Positions 13,001 through 25,439 of a stretch of DNA of 64,000 nt are shown here, piece after piece. Location: NCBI GenBank assembly GCA_964035545.1, contig OZ037766.1:6921722-6985721 (forward strand), written 5' to 3'. Under the pieces are notes generated by a model. It had not been told where the DNA came from. It saw only the letters and a program-made list of their open reading frames with translations, and made no database searches. Source of the DNA: Bugula neritina (lineage: Eukaryota; Bryozoa; Gymnolaemata; Cheilostomatida; Bugulidae). The position numbers and the translations under genes were made by a program. Each line of letters starts with the position of its first letter. Positions within the stretch are counted from its first letter, which is position 1.

Positions 13001-14748
13001 TACTATTCAAACTTTAAAAATAGAATGAAACAAATATAATATACACTTACTAAGGAGATTGGCATGGGTCTTTTGGCTTGTATGACCACAGGTTGAACAG
13101 AATCACTTATACTGAACTGCCATGAGCTAAAATTGTTTGTGAAAATTATTTTTTTATGCGCGTCTAAAAACAGTATTCATGAACATGAACTATGTAAAGT
13201 ATATATGTTATATAAAAAAATTATGACAATTCAAGATATGTCTTATGGAGGGAAAATTTGATAGGCTAACCTGAACTTTAACAAGCCATGCTTCCCAGAA
13301 GTGGGAACACCCTCAGGCCTAGTAAACAAAGGGACGCTAGTATCTGAAACACATCATAGACTAGTAGATTCAGTTTGCATAAAACAAAATAATTATGTGC
13401 TACTATACAGAACTTAATATCTCTGCCTAACATATAACAAGCAGTGGCTGTTCTATAACAAAACTAGTATGATAAATTTTAGCCTTTTTGCTAATTTACT
13501 GCAATATAATGGGTACATTAAATATACAAGATAATACAAGATAAGAGTTACAGCACACAACTGCGCTGTAGACATAATAGTCTTATAATAGACTAGCGTG
13601 AAAACACAGAACTTATGGCATTAGTTGTACTAAAGCAACTCAACAGATTTTGTTTACTTTTATTCTAGTGAGGTTGACCTGTAAGTATGTCAAATAAAGG
13701 TACACTACACATTACTAAGTGAATAGATGCTGTGAGAGTTCAAACTCCAATATTAGTGTGCTATTTATTCATGCTAATATACATGTAGCTAAATAATGAT
13801 ATACCTACATAGAAAAAAGTATGGAAGAATGGGTGACAAACTACTTGTATTATACAATGTTGTGTTACTCACATTGGCACAAGGACTTGGCATTCTGTAA
13901 AAAACTCGTTCTAGAGCCTTCTTCAGTCAAATCTTTCAGCCCAAGCAACATTGACAAAAATGGAGGTAATCCCCACTCATTTGCCTGAAGTACACAAATA
14001 CACATAAAAAACTCCAATAGCTCACCTTGGATTCTTTATGTAGATTCACAAAGCACTTCAGTTGTTCAACAACAAATATATCGGACATTTGCATTCCTAC
14101 TTGACGTGACTCAAAACAGCGACTCAAGTAAACTAACTGGAAGTAAACTAACCATAATGTTTGGTTGTATGAGACTAAACATTAGTCTGTCAACTGGTGA
14201 TATATAATTACAGACAACCACAGAGCAAGTATCTCTCCTGTTTACCTCGTCCTTCACCTTAACCACTAGACCACACAGAGTTAGCATAACTCTCATCACA
14301 CATCTACAGTACATAAGCAAACTCCAGCAGGCATAATAACTGTCGAAAATACACTTCATTCTTCTCCTTTCAAATAAAGATAGCAAAAAGGTAAACTAGT
14401 GACAGAGAATGATGCAATTATGTGCAGTTGGCAATACACACCTTCCAACCGATGTGCTGCTGGGAAATGCAAATGATATGACGTAAATGTGGAAAAGCAT
14501 ACATATTCTGATAATGGTAAGCACACAGCCAAGTGGAGTGTATAATCCAATAAGTAGAGTGTCCTTCACACTGCCATGCACTCTGGAATAGATTTTGAAT
14601 ATCGGTTATGGAGAGGCCCACCCACAGATGTACTTTTTAAACCAAGACACACAAAATAATTACACTTGAGAAAATACTGAATATTTAAGTTAATTCACCT
14701 AGTATTTTGAAAATTCTTCAGTAAATCTGCATCACTCAGTGGTGCCAT
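10086..14748 (-). CDS. AUP1: AUP1, lipid droplet-regulating VLDL assembly factor, 12 exons, 468 aa
   Basis: Exons: 14748-14699, 14582-14442, 14303-14153, 14109-14026, 13984-13873, 13343-13271, 13126-13051, 12805-12732, 12405-12215, 11750-11596, 11015-10911, 10280-10086; all phases agree. Order of parts matches AUP1: a hydrophobic hairpin near residues 24-55 (LLIGLYTPLG, then CVLTIIRICMLFHIYVISF), an acyltransferase-like domain, KEEGESAEVFAERVRG, a CUE domain at about residues 341-385 (PQVPLHVLRALIAKSE, then EHTLGSIFEG), and a C-terminal helix (SLSERKKMMLTQARARY) equivalent to the UBE2G2-binding region. AUP1 sits in the ER and lipid-droplet monolayer and recruits UBE2G2 for ER-associated degradation. 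The acyltransferase motif reads NYISPVD (residues 96-102): Tyr97 replaces the His normal in HX4D, so catalysis is doubtful. The intron between exons 3 and 4 is only 43 nt by this model and its TTTGAG acceptor is weak. The divergent neighbour is TAF1B. Confidence 0.95.
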
Positions 14749-15417
14749 TGCTGCTAGCTTCAACCAATCAGCTGTTACTCAACTAATAGCATTCAGACAT
14801 CAGAGGTGTTTGGTGAAAACTTTCATGGAATATTATATAGAATTAACAATACAAACATTGACTAATACTGATGCCTATGAATATCTGCAACTAAAAGAGA
14901 AAACATTTTACATTATAAAAAGTAATGCTTGTATAATTCTTACTGTAAACAGACTGCACAAACATTACCCACATGCACAGAGCACAAGTTATGTGTATAT
15001 AAAAAGAAAGAATGGGAACAGCAGAATATGAGTAATACTAATAGCACTTATGAAAGCACCAAATTACAGTGGTATATCAGCCTAGGTCATGAACAGTAAC
15101 TCTACAAAATAGTCAAATGACTTAAGCAGGCAAGTCAATGGATTGATACTGACAAAGTGGACTTGGGGCTTTACAGACTCTATTTATGTCAGGTTTACAG
15201 TCCAGAGATACATTTATAGACACTTGAATAATCTGTTTTTTATTTTATACAATTATACTAAATCTTATTCGTATACTAATACAGTAACAGTAAATGTACT
15301 ACTAGTAACAGTATAATAGTAACAGTGATACTACTAAGACAGCAAAACTAAATTCGTGAAAACAAAGTTACTGTAATACTAAGGTTTCATCCCACTTGGG
15401 CGCTTTTTTATTTTTGT

Positions 15418-15420
<3 letters not shown>

Positions 15421-15481
<61 letters not shown>
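15421..15481. repeat. (AT)n dinucleotide microsatellite, about 30 units
   Basis: An uninterrupted TA/AT run of about 60 bp sits between AUP1 and TAF1B. Its length is likely to vary between individuals. Confidence 0.95.
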
Positions 15482-15484
<3 letters not shown>

Positions 15485-16234
15485 ATATACATATATAACT
15501 GTTGTGTTTACTGCTAAACAAGAAATAAGCTACTAAGCCAGCTATTTGCTTCAACTCAATACTAATTTAGCTACAGTTTATTTTATCCAGGTTTTTGGTA
15601 CGAAAAGCACGTTGGACAAAAAATTTTCAAGTAGCAATATTTTACACGGTTTTATGAGTTCATTTTAGTTTTTTAGTTTATAAAAAAAGGCTATAAAAGG
15701 ATTTATAAAATATCATGGAACCAACAACAGCTATCAAAAAGGTTTGTGCAAGATGGCTTCTTATAGAAGCAATTTTACTGTAAGTGCCTTGCTGATGGCT
15801 TCTTTGTTTTCTATTATGTGCTAAATAATAGCATAAAATACATTTATTACACTAAAATCTATAAATAGTGTCTAAGTTGGATGACACCAATACTAATACT
15901 AATAGTATTATTAATAGTAATACTAGTTATTAATTAGATTTACTTTTAGTAATTTACAGATTGAAATTCAAATTGAAATTGACTAAATTAAAGTTTACAC
16001 TTTCAAGATAGCTTTCACAGGAAGCTTTACTTTGACTTTTAGTTTATTTTCACCTCAAGCTTATGACTTATCATTATCATTATCATTATGATTGTCACTG
16101 TTAGTGGTTAAAGATCAAAATTTTCACTAAATTAAATCAATCTCATTATAATTATGATATGTTATGTTAATCAGTACCGGGTTATAATTATGAAATTCAA
16201 GTTTAACTTTAAATTTAAGTTATAAAACTTTGAT

Positions 16235-16380
16235 AATAATTAAAACTATTACTAATAGTAATAATATTAATAATAATAAGAACAATACTAAATCTAATAC
16301 TAATACTAATACTAATAGTAATACTAATAGTAATACTAATACTTGTAGCCTACAGTTATACTTATACTAATACTAATCCT
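16235..16380. repeat. Degenerate (ACTAAT/AGTAAT) tract
   Basis: Repeated actaatactaatagtaat-like units with point changes occur across about 145 bp upstream of TAF1B. A smaller block of the same kind lies at 15880-15930. Confidence 0.7.
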
Positions 16381-16876
16381 GACAAGAAATTTTAGAGACT
16401 GAAACTGAGAAATTTTACTACATTTCAAAAAATACATGTAATTAAAATAGAACCCTTAACAAAATATTCAGAACAATAATGATTATTATAATTATAAATA
16501 TAATTAAAAGTCCATTTTCATTTTGAAGTTCACCCTTCAACACCAAAGAGCTTTAAGTTGCGCAGTTAAATAAAAACGCACGCAAGTATCGGCGTATAAC
16601 ACCGCTATTTATAGGTAATGCTATCCGTATAATATTTTGGTCTATAAACCATATGCGAGCGTGAGCCACAGTTGTACATAATATATATATTTGTTATCAT
16701 TTAAATCGTGAGCAATCCTTAGTTCAACGAATGCGACATTCATATTAATACATTATTCGTACTAAAGCTTAGCCCTGTTGTCTTGCTGCAATCTACTTTA
16801 AAGCTGATCTGCATTAACGTTGAATTTTTTTTTAAAAATTGAAATTTAGCGTTTGATTTTTTTATTAAAAATCAAA

Positions 16877-19800
16877 ATGATCAAGTGCTTGGTATGTGAA
16901 GGCACTAGTTTTTACAATGCCAACGGGCTTTACTTCTGCAAAATCTGTGATACACAAACTATTGTAAGTAATATATTTGATATCGTACTTTCAATTTGCT
17001 TTTTAGCTTCTAATTTTTTTGTATTTGGTAACTGGTAGTGGTAGTAGTAGTAGTAGTAGTACTAGTAGTAGCAGTAGTAGTAGTACTGGTAGTAGTAGTG
17101 TAAGTGTTAGCAGTAGTAGTAGTAGTAGTGGTAGATGTAGTGGTAGTGGTACTAGTAGTAGCAGTACTAGTAGTAGTAGTAGCAGTACTAGTAGTAGTAG
17201 TGGTAGTAGTAGTAGTAGAACTATAAATAGTAGTAGTAGTATAACTATAAGTTGTAGTAGACATAGTACTAGTAGTACTAGTAGTAGTAAGGCTAGTAAT
17301 ACTAGCAGTACTACTACTAGTAGCAGTACTAGTAAGTGCAACGCTAACTGTACAAACAGGCTAGCTAAGTATTTTACAGGTTCAAGTTTTAATTTATTCT
17401 TGATCACAAGCATAATTTCTGTTTCACTTTTCTTGCCACCTAGAAATTTGAATTTAATAAGCTAATAGTTGTCAAACTTAAGTAGGGCCTAATACAAGTA
17501 TTAGTTTTCAGCAAAACTTAAAAATCTACTCATATTCATATTGGCTTTAGTTGCTTCAAGTACTTCAAGACTTTTTTCCTGCTTGAAGCAATATTTGACA
17601 TGTCATTGCTTAAAGTTTAAACCCAGCGTCATTCAATAAATGCGCAAAATCTGCACTTTAGGAATTTCACGAAGAAGAGGATCTCCAAGTTCAAGGCCAG
17701 TCTGAGGAGGGAGTGCCTGGTAATCAAATAGTGGGAGCCAGAATAACTCAACCTTCTCAGTCTCAGCAGCTGAATGACTGTGTTACAGAGGAAAACAATA
17801 TTACTGTTCTTCAGCAAGCTAAAGATGTTGTCAAAGAGAAATGTATGCACATGCACAAGATAACATATATAATTCTAAATTCTATATTCTTGCAATTATT
17901 TTAAGGTATATGACAATGATTTAATTGCACACGTGTATGTTTGTATAATAGTACACCCATTTCACAAAATATGAAAAAGTAAGTTCCATGTGTGATATTT
18001 TTGCTTTGACCTTTTAATATTGAGCAATTTTTTCCTTCATTAGGGGTAGGAAGGAACTTTCATACTCACCAGTTATACGAACAGCTAATTGAAAGTGTGT
18101 TTACGATCAACTGTTGTATCTGTCAGTGAAATTCTAAGAAAATTGATATTTTTTACTTAATGATGAATTAACAGTTATTGATTTTGTTTCCAGGCGATGC
18201 CGGCAGACCTTTCACAACCTTTGAAGTGTTTCAGCTGATTCTTTCCTCGCAGACTAATGAACTGTTGAAATATGGATTTCCAGCTATCTTAAGAGTTAGT
18301 GAAAATACTTTTTACTGCATTCAAAGGGCCAAATATTTATGTTGAAGTATATAAACTTATTGGCCGTGTTTTATAGTGAACCTTTGAAAATTGTTTTACT
18401 TTTGGAGTTGCTGTCTCGTTTTTATAGCAAAGAGTATTCAAGATTTGGTGCATCTACTTGTCAGAGCTTGGCGAAGCCTTCACCAGCAAAAAGAACTATA
18501 AACTCGACATGCCACATGTGCGGGAAAGGTAAGGAGCAACATAGATGAAGTAAAATTTATGACAACTCCCAGCTTTCTTATATAGTACTAGAAGTGTTTG
18601 TACGGCTTTGGTATATATTTTATGTTGCCTATCTAGGCACACTAGAAGCTGTAATGTCTTATAAAGAATGCAATTATCTAATTATTGTAGTTTTGCCCAA
18701 CTCTGCGCCACAATTTAGGTTTTGCACATTTTAATTTACAGAGATGCTTCCAGACTAACGAAAGAGTCCACACCTGCGTTTTGTAAAAGAAAACTGGTAA
18801 GAATTTTGTACTCAATGGAACAAATATTTCATGTCATTGTGTTACGTTTTGTTTTTAGATGTTTTATTAATACATTCATTGATGTTTTTCAGTTAATTAT
18901 TCTTTTGGGTTTCTTGAAAATATTTTTATTTGAAATTTTGTGTGAATTTATTAACTTTAAAATTCTGACTGTAGTAGTCCATTGACCTGTTATAGTGTTG
19001 AATATGATTCAACTATCATTTAGGTTCAAGACTATGAAGAAGTCAAAGATAACCACACCCCTCAATTTAAAGTGCCTCTAAGTCAGGTTAGCTTACTACG
19101 CTATTTAATTATTCTGTTTCTTTTAATATGAAATTTGTAACTTGTAGTTGTCTACTGCTGGTATACACTTGCCATTATCACCTATTATAAGATCTTACAG
19201 CTAAGAGGCTTCTACTCTTTCTTTCTGTTAATACCACATCTCCAGTGTACTGTTGGGTTAATTGTTAGGTATATTTCAGGGTACAGGTGAAAATTACAAC
19301 ACCAAGTATGCCCCAAACAGACTCAACATGAATACATTGCTGTGTATACTTTACCTCGGTATTAGCCTCACTAACCCTATCTACACCATCAGCGATATTA
19401 TCAGGTGCCGTCTCTCATACTATCCATCTAATGATTTAGTTCTTGCAATTTACTTGCCGTATAGTAAACTTAATAATTTATTAACTGTAGCTGTGTGAAA
19501 CAAGTACAGATTTGGAAGCCACATGCAATTAGTTTTGTCCCGTGCGTTTTTTTTATTTAGTAAGAGTTGCCTTCTGCTGTTGAACATAGTAAACATTTTG
19601 CTCGTAGCTGTTATATGATATTTTGTTTTTCCATTTGCAGGTGGATCAAAGAGGGAAGAATTCCATATTTCAATGCTGACAAAGCGTTGCCAAAAGATAT
19701 TAAATTTGTGAGAAAGGATCACAACATGTTCAGTCACTTGGTAAGCATAAAACAAAGAATAAATTATATTGCAGACCAACTTTGAATACTGCATTTTTGT

Positions 19801-22800
19801 AGATTTTAGGCTATCCAAATTAATGATGAAAATTATTGAATTATTTCGGGATGTATAATTTATTTATTGCTAATTTATTAGATCTATTAATTTACTTTAC
19901 TACAATAAGATATAAATATGTTCCGACCTGCTGTAAATATAGTATTTTATAATAATTTTTGATGTTGTACAAGGGTATTCATTGTTGACAAGTTGATGAA
20001 TATTTCTTGTTGATAACCGGTTATGATGTCATGATGTCATAAGGGCAGTGTACACTCCCTGTTGTAATGACGTCATAGTGACAGTGGGCTGTGTCTATTT
20101 CCTGTTGTAATGACATCATACCTACTATGGTCTAGGTTCTGCCTACTCATTACACTCTAAGAATTCTCACCGCCAACATAGCAAGATATCTTAAGTTTGG
20201 AAATGAAGATTTTCCTGCTATGAACGTTGAGAAGCTGTGCATCAAGTACATTATTATGCTCAACCTACCTGGTGAGTATACACCCGAGTTTCTCTCAACT
20301 ATATTTAAGTACAGGCTGCGTGCTATTCCTCACAGGGAAGGAAGGCTTGTGTTATGTAGCATCTGTACATTTTGTGATATATCATGTGACTATACAAAAT
20401 CGTTTCGTGGCTTTAAATTTTTGAGGTTACTGAAATCCTTTCTTATGTGTTTATATTATTTCTTCTTGAAGGATAAAATAGTGTTACATCATGTTGTGTT
20501 ATTGTTAGTCAGTGTTGTTAGTGTGAATTGGCAGGTTATTCGTATTCTAGATTCAGCTCATGTAATTTAATAGAGTACCTAAATTCTTAATATGTGAAAT
20601 AGAGAATCTCTTCTATAACTATTAACAAGACAAACTACTCTCCTTTGTGAAAATTCCTGTACTGAAAACTTAGACAAGAATAATAATAGGCACACAACTT
20701 CTAATTACAAAGGTTCATGTCTACGACAAAGCTCCATTCCACTACACTTTTAAATTAATTTCAAATTTAAGAAAATTTGATCTAGTTTTGTGTTTTCCTA
20801 ATAACTTAAACAATACTGTTAGCTCATTAGTTGACACTGCTAATTGTGCTGATGATTTAAACATGTTTATGTGTTTAGAAATAGTGATGGAGTGATGTGA
20901 ATAGCAAAATGATTGACAGTGTTGAACTATTTTATCAGTATAGTAGCAGTAACCTATGCCAAGTTCAACCTGTAGACTGTACATAGACTGTACATAGACT
21001 GTATATAGAATGTACATAGACTGTACATAGAATGCACATAGACTGTACATAGACTGTATATAGACTGTTCATAGACTGTTCATAGACTGTACATAGACTG
21101 TATATAGACTGTTCATAGACTGTTCATAGACTGTATATAGACTGTACATAGACTGTACATAGACTGTATATAGACTGTATATAGACTGTATATAGACTGT
21201 ATATAGACTGTACATAGACTGTACATAGACTGTATATAGGTTGAACTGTGTTGTGCATTTATTCAGGAGAGTTGGTAGGTTTGGCTATCAACCTAATCAG
21301 ATCCAAGAGACCACATCTTCGCTTCACTCCGTTCAATCCCGAACTTCGTATGATTGGAGTGCCTCTGTATGAAGCTGTTGCTCTCACCTACATTATCATT
21401 GCGCTTAGAGACCTGTTTGGCTTCCACAACCGTCTGCAACAGTAAGAATTTGTGTATCTCTTGATCACTTGTTTTTTAGTCAATATACTTCGGGCACCTG
21501 TTTTCCGTGTCATGGCTTTTAGAATGTTTAGTGTTTATGCAGGTGGTCCTATGCTGTAATATTGACAATGTATGCTGTTGTAGGCATCTAAGTGAATATG
21601 CTGACAAGTTACAGAAGGACTTACCCACAGACGCTCCTCCACTATTCAACGTTGAGAAATGGATGCAGTACCAACTCTCTTCTAGGGATAAACTGATGGA
21701 TTTACCTCAAAGTAATTTGTATGTGTCGAATTATCAATTGTTCATTATATGTTTTTGTGTGTGTAAATCGGAGGCATTATTTAATTTTATTCGAGTTTAC
21801 CAAGGCTGCATTTTAATTTGCTTTAGAGTGACCAGATATATTCTATATTTGTGGTTACCAATCAAACACTAGACAACAGTTCATATATAGCTCAGCAATT
21901 CATCAAGTTGTCTAATTTTGGAGACCAATATTGGGGCTCCGTTTTTCTTTGTACAAAGACTTGTACATTCCAAGCTATCATGGTGAAATCATTTGCTGTG
22001 TGTAGAACTTTAAAATTACAACTTCGTTACTTAGTAACAGAGATAAGGACTGTCCTGTTCCCCAACTTTACCAAATTTGCTGCATTGGCTAAGCAATTGG
22101 TAGAATCATCCCATTAAATTACCCAACTCATTTCGAGTAGTATTACAGCTATGCTGTTTCCCCAAGTGATTTCAAGTAGTATTATAGTTATAAATATTGT
22201 TTTCTGTTAATCTGGCACACAGGGATACGCAACGCTTGAGCTCGCTCAATCTCTCACTCAAGTCTTATACGACGATCGCTCCACCAGCGTCAAGATTTGC
22301 CTCCACAAAAGGAATTCTGTCGCAGCAAATTAATCGCGAGACCACCAGGAAACAACTCCTAACCGTCACAGAGCGTTTGGCTTTGGAAGTAAATGCTATT
22401 AAAGGGCAGAAACAGGCAGCAGATATTCAACATGAAGAGGTACCTTTTAGTTGTCGCATAGATCATTCTTTCTCATGAAATTTAAATCAATATGTTGTTT
22501 CTTAGTTTAGCAAGAGGATATATATGATAGTGTAACACATGAATTTAATGTAGCATAGCACAATATATGATGTTCTTTATCCAATATTAAGTTTGAAATG
22601 TCAGATATTTGTTTTTCTGTCAAGTTAAGTTCATGAAGTTTTGTAATACAATATTATTTTTCACACTTTCAGTTGTTTCAAGTCATCAGGTTCAAAACTC
22701 ATGATGGTAAAATTTTTAAGCTTACTAAGGATTGTCTCTCTCATCCTGGCAGCATGGTTTTACAGCTTATACAGCTTTAGAGCAATTATGGCTGGGTGCC

Positions 22801-24581
22801 TTTTCTAACATTACTAATGGCCCTACAGGGGTTTAAACCTACAACCTATCACCAGCATTCCAACCACTAGACCCCGCTTCTCTCACAACATACCTTGTTT
22901 ATTTTACTATGTATGTAGAACGTAGATGACGATGATGGAACTAGTGTGGTGTCTACTCATCTTTCAACTAATACATCTTGGAGTCAGCCCGGAGCTACCA
23001 GTACTCAACGCCAACATGAGACTAGTGTCCGCTCTGAAGAAAAGTTAGATGAAGTACCTGAGGCTACAGACTTCCGACCTCATACCTTGCAGTATCTGCT
23101 TCACCACAAGAGTTTCTGTGAAAAGCATTGCCTGTTTACTGACAAGTATAAATACAAGACAGTCAAAGAGCATGTTGAAATGGTTAGACAACTCCCATGT
23201 AATATAATATTCATGCTTATAATGGACTGTGTTGAAATTGCGTTTCTGATTTCTTAAGTTTAGAGTTAGTTGGTTGACCTTCTCGAAATCGCTATGTTTA
23301 GAGCGCAAAGATTTACTACAGCTGCTGTATTATTTTGTAACTGATGGTAGACCATAGGGCATGCAGTTGGTTACGAAAGTTGCTAAGCATACCACACTTG
23401 CGTAATAGTTGAATGAAACAACATAAGAACTAAAGCTATGTAGCTGTACATGTTGAGTAATTCAGAGATTGTACAGTGTATCAGCCAAATAAGAAAGTGG
23501 GCCGTTGCTTAGCCATTATGCTACAGTGGAAGTTGTATGCCCTCCTACTAATCTAGTGGTGCTTGTGTACCCTATGAGACATCATCCAGGTTCTTCAAGG
23601 GCTCTTCTTTGCTAGCAAGTGTCTGGATTCTTTAATGGTCACTCACAGGGAATATATCTGTAATTTGTCAACATATATTTTGTTTCTTAGATATACATAC
23701 TCTTCGGCCTTATTTCAATTGCTTGTATAGCTTTACAGCTGTACAGGGGCTTGAGTTGTAGGCCAATGTACTCCTAGAACCAAGCTTTATGAAACCTGCT
23801 GTTTAGAATCTGATTTTCTATTTTATTTCATTATATTATTTTATTAGAATTCAGGTGCTGAGGATTTTTTAATCAAATTGTTATATTTCCCATTTGCATG
23901 TTTTATATGACTGCAGTACACAGGAACTGACTATTCACACCGTGTAACTCAAGCACTCATGTCATCTGGTAACTACAAAGAAGTCAGCAAAGAGGAGTTT
24001 GACCAATCACCTGCACTTAACGCTTTATTTCTCGTGAGTTAATCGTTATGCTGAGTGATTTTAATAAACTTGAGATTGTTTTATTTGCGGTGACAAAATA
24101 TCTTTGTCGTTTTTCAGAAGATCATTTGGCATACCAAGGAATTGTTTAATTCAATAGAGAAGGTTGTAAGTGCAATGAAACCTTTCAACAGGGATATGGA
24201 CATAGTGTTTCGAAATTTGTTGTGGGTAGTGTTATCAATCTTGCTCCTTCGGATTATATATTACTGTGTCATTTATACCCTTGCCTAATAGATTTTAAAC
24301 CATAAACTCCTTTTGGATTCACATGTTGCCATTTATATACGTTTTAGATATGCGCAGACTCTTTCTTTCTGACCGTCAAGGAGCTAAAAGATGTCTACTA
24401 CGCTATAGAAGAAGCTTACATCTGCTTGCAAAATCACATCCATCCTGGCCCCTTTTCTCTACAATACATGTATTTTCCTCGACCTTTGAAATCTTCTCAA
24501 AAGGGGAAAAAGAAAGCAGTAGTAGATGATGCTGATGTGAAATCATCAAGTGATTCTGACGATGAGAAAGAATTATGTTGA
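16877..24581 (+). CDS. TAF1B: TATA box-binding protein-associated factor RNA polymerase I subunit B, 16 exons, 712 aa
   Basis: Exons: 16877-16963, 17662-17842, 18194-18294, 18428-18528, 18742-18796, 19024-19086, 19280-19404, 19641-19740, 20136-20271, 21267-21441, 21584-21718, 22223-22439, 22919-23182, 23917-24033, 24118-24165, 24348-24581; all phases fit. An N-terminal zinc ribbon has Cys4, Cys7, Cys21 and Cys24 (KCLVCEG, then LYFCKICD). The TFIIB-like cyclin region shows YTISDIIRWIKEGRIPYFNA, which parallels the human ITLSDLLR...HIPYINA stretch, then KLCIKYIIMLNLP and FNVEKWMQYQL. TAF1B (RRN7/MEE12 family) is the TFIIB-like subunit of SL1 that helps place Pol I on rDNA promoters in the nucleolus. 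The tail is acidic and Ser-rich (DVKSSSDSDDEKEL). It is longer than human (588 aa), mainly through Ser/Gln-rich linkers in exons 2, 12 and 13. An alternative in-frame Met lies at 16853. Introns carry an AGT array, an 11-bp minisatellite and a SINE-like copy. Confidence 0.92.
17034..17335. repeat. (AGT/CAG-like) trinucleotide tract in TAF1B intron 1
   Basis: About 300 bp of AGT/AGC/GGT triplets start 70 bases after the exon 1 donor. Every frame stays open over it on both strands, giving poly-Ser, poly-Thr and poly-Leu frames that are not genes. Confidence 0.9.
20971..21239. repeat. 11-bp minisatellite (ATAGACTGTAC), about 24 units, TAF1B intron 9
   Basis: Tandem 11-mers with variants (TAT or TTC for TAC, GAATG for GACTG) fill about 270 bp and stop 27 bases before the acceptor of exon 10 at 21267, so the array occupies the branch-point neighbourhood. 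Confidence 0.92.
22778..22890 (-). repeat. tRNA-derived SINE-like copy (minus) in TAF1B intron 12
   Basis: The reverse complement reads a tRNA A-box-like gtctagtggttggaatgc, a B-box-like ggtttaaaccc, then ggccattagtaatgttag and cacccagccataattg. This matches the copy at 48718-48935 part by part. The 3' portion is missing. Confidence 0.75.
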
Positions 24582-25439
24582 AAATATTATATTTTCCTGT
24601 TTTCTTATTTATTAACATTATTTATCCAAATTTAGACTCTTTAACTCTTTTTTTAAACGTGTTAATGTAATAATTTGGTGACCTGTAAAAAACCTACAGC
24701 GGGTTAAAGAATTTAATATTTTATTTTAATAACATAATGACCGAAAAACCCCCAGAATTTTCGAAAAGCAAACAGGTGTGACGTAATGTATAGCTTACTG
24801 TATAAATGTAAATAATAAAATAATTATACTATTAACATAAATTAAAAAATAATGTTCTTCAGAAGCACCACAAAATATATGCACAGCACTTGACAATATT
24901 CTAGTTTTTAAAAATTAATATGCTAATGTCTATGTGTTCAGGTAACATAACATAATTGGTAACGGTTTTAGTGGAACAATAATTTACAGATACAATAAAA
25001 GAAATTAACCAAGTGTTATAGGCATGCAATAAATAAAACAGGAGACCAACAAGACCATACATGTAGCAAATCTGATGGAATGTTTCAGGGGAAAAACCAC
25101 CCTATTGTCATTGATTTTAAAGAGTTAGAATAAGTACAACACATATATGGTCCATAAGAGGACTAGCATTTAAGTAAAGTTTATACTTGTTTTTCTTGGC
25201 TATAATAAGGTACATACAGGTCACATATTAGATTTGCAAATGAGTAACACGAAATGCATAACTTGGAGACATAACAATTGTAGAGAATTCATATTGCATT
25301 GAAGTAACCCTGAACAAATTTGGCAGTAAACGACAACTTGTGTTCAAAGCAAGTTGACTAGCAAAAACCGCGCATCTTCGAAATGCACAAAAATTGTCAT
25401 AGTTTTAACAAGATAGGTGAGTGATAAAACTGATATCAC
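24582..25439. other. Convergent 3' region of TAF1B and the unnamed receptor gene
   Basis: AT-rich sequence with no coding exon. A plus-strand AATAAA at 24814-24819 is a likely TAF1B poly(A) signal, 233 bases past the stop. I did not find a convincing minus-strand signal for the convergent receptor gene. Confidence 0.5.

Larger units (their letters stand above)
14749..16876. other. Divergent intergenic region between AUP1 and TAF1B
   Basis: The 2.1-kb gap separates the two start codons and should contain both promoters. It holds a pure AT dinucleotide array at 15421-15481 and degenerate actaatagtaat-type strings at 15880-15930 and 16235-16380. A tatcattatcattatcatt run lies near 16070. No coding exon was identified. 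Confidence 0.5.

Noticed and set aside
17003-17465. Long frames on both strands, rich in Ser, Thr or Leu
   Set aside because: They arise from the AGT triplet tract in TAF1B intron 1; triplet repeats keep all frames open.
20971-21239. CRISPR-like regular repeats
   Set aside because: Units are contiguous with no unique spacers and lie in a eukaryotic intron, so this is a minisatellite. The same applies to the arrays at 47560, 49811 and 51255.
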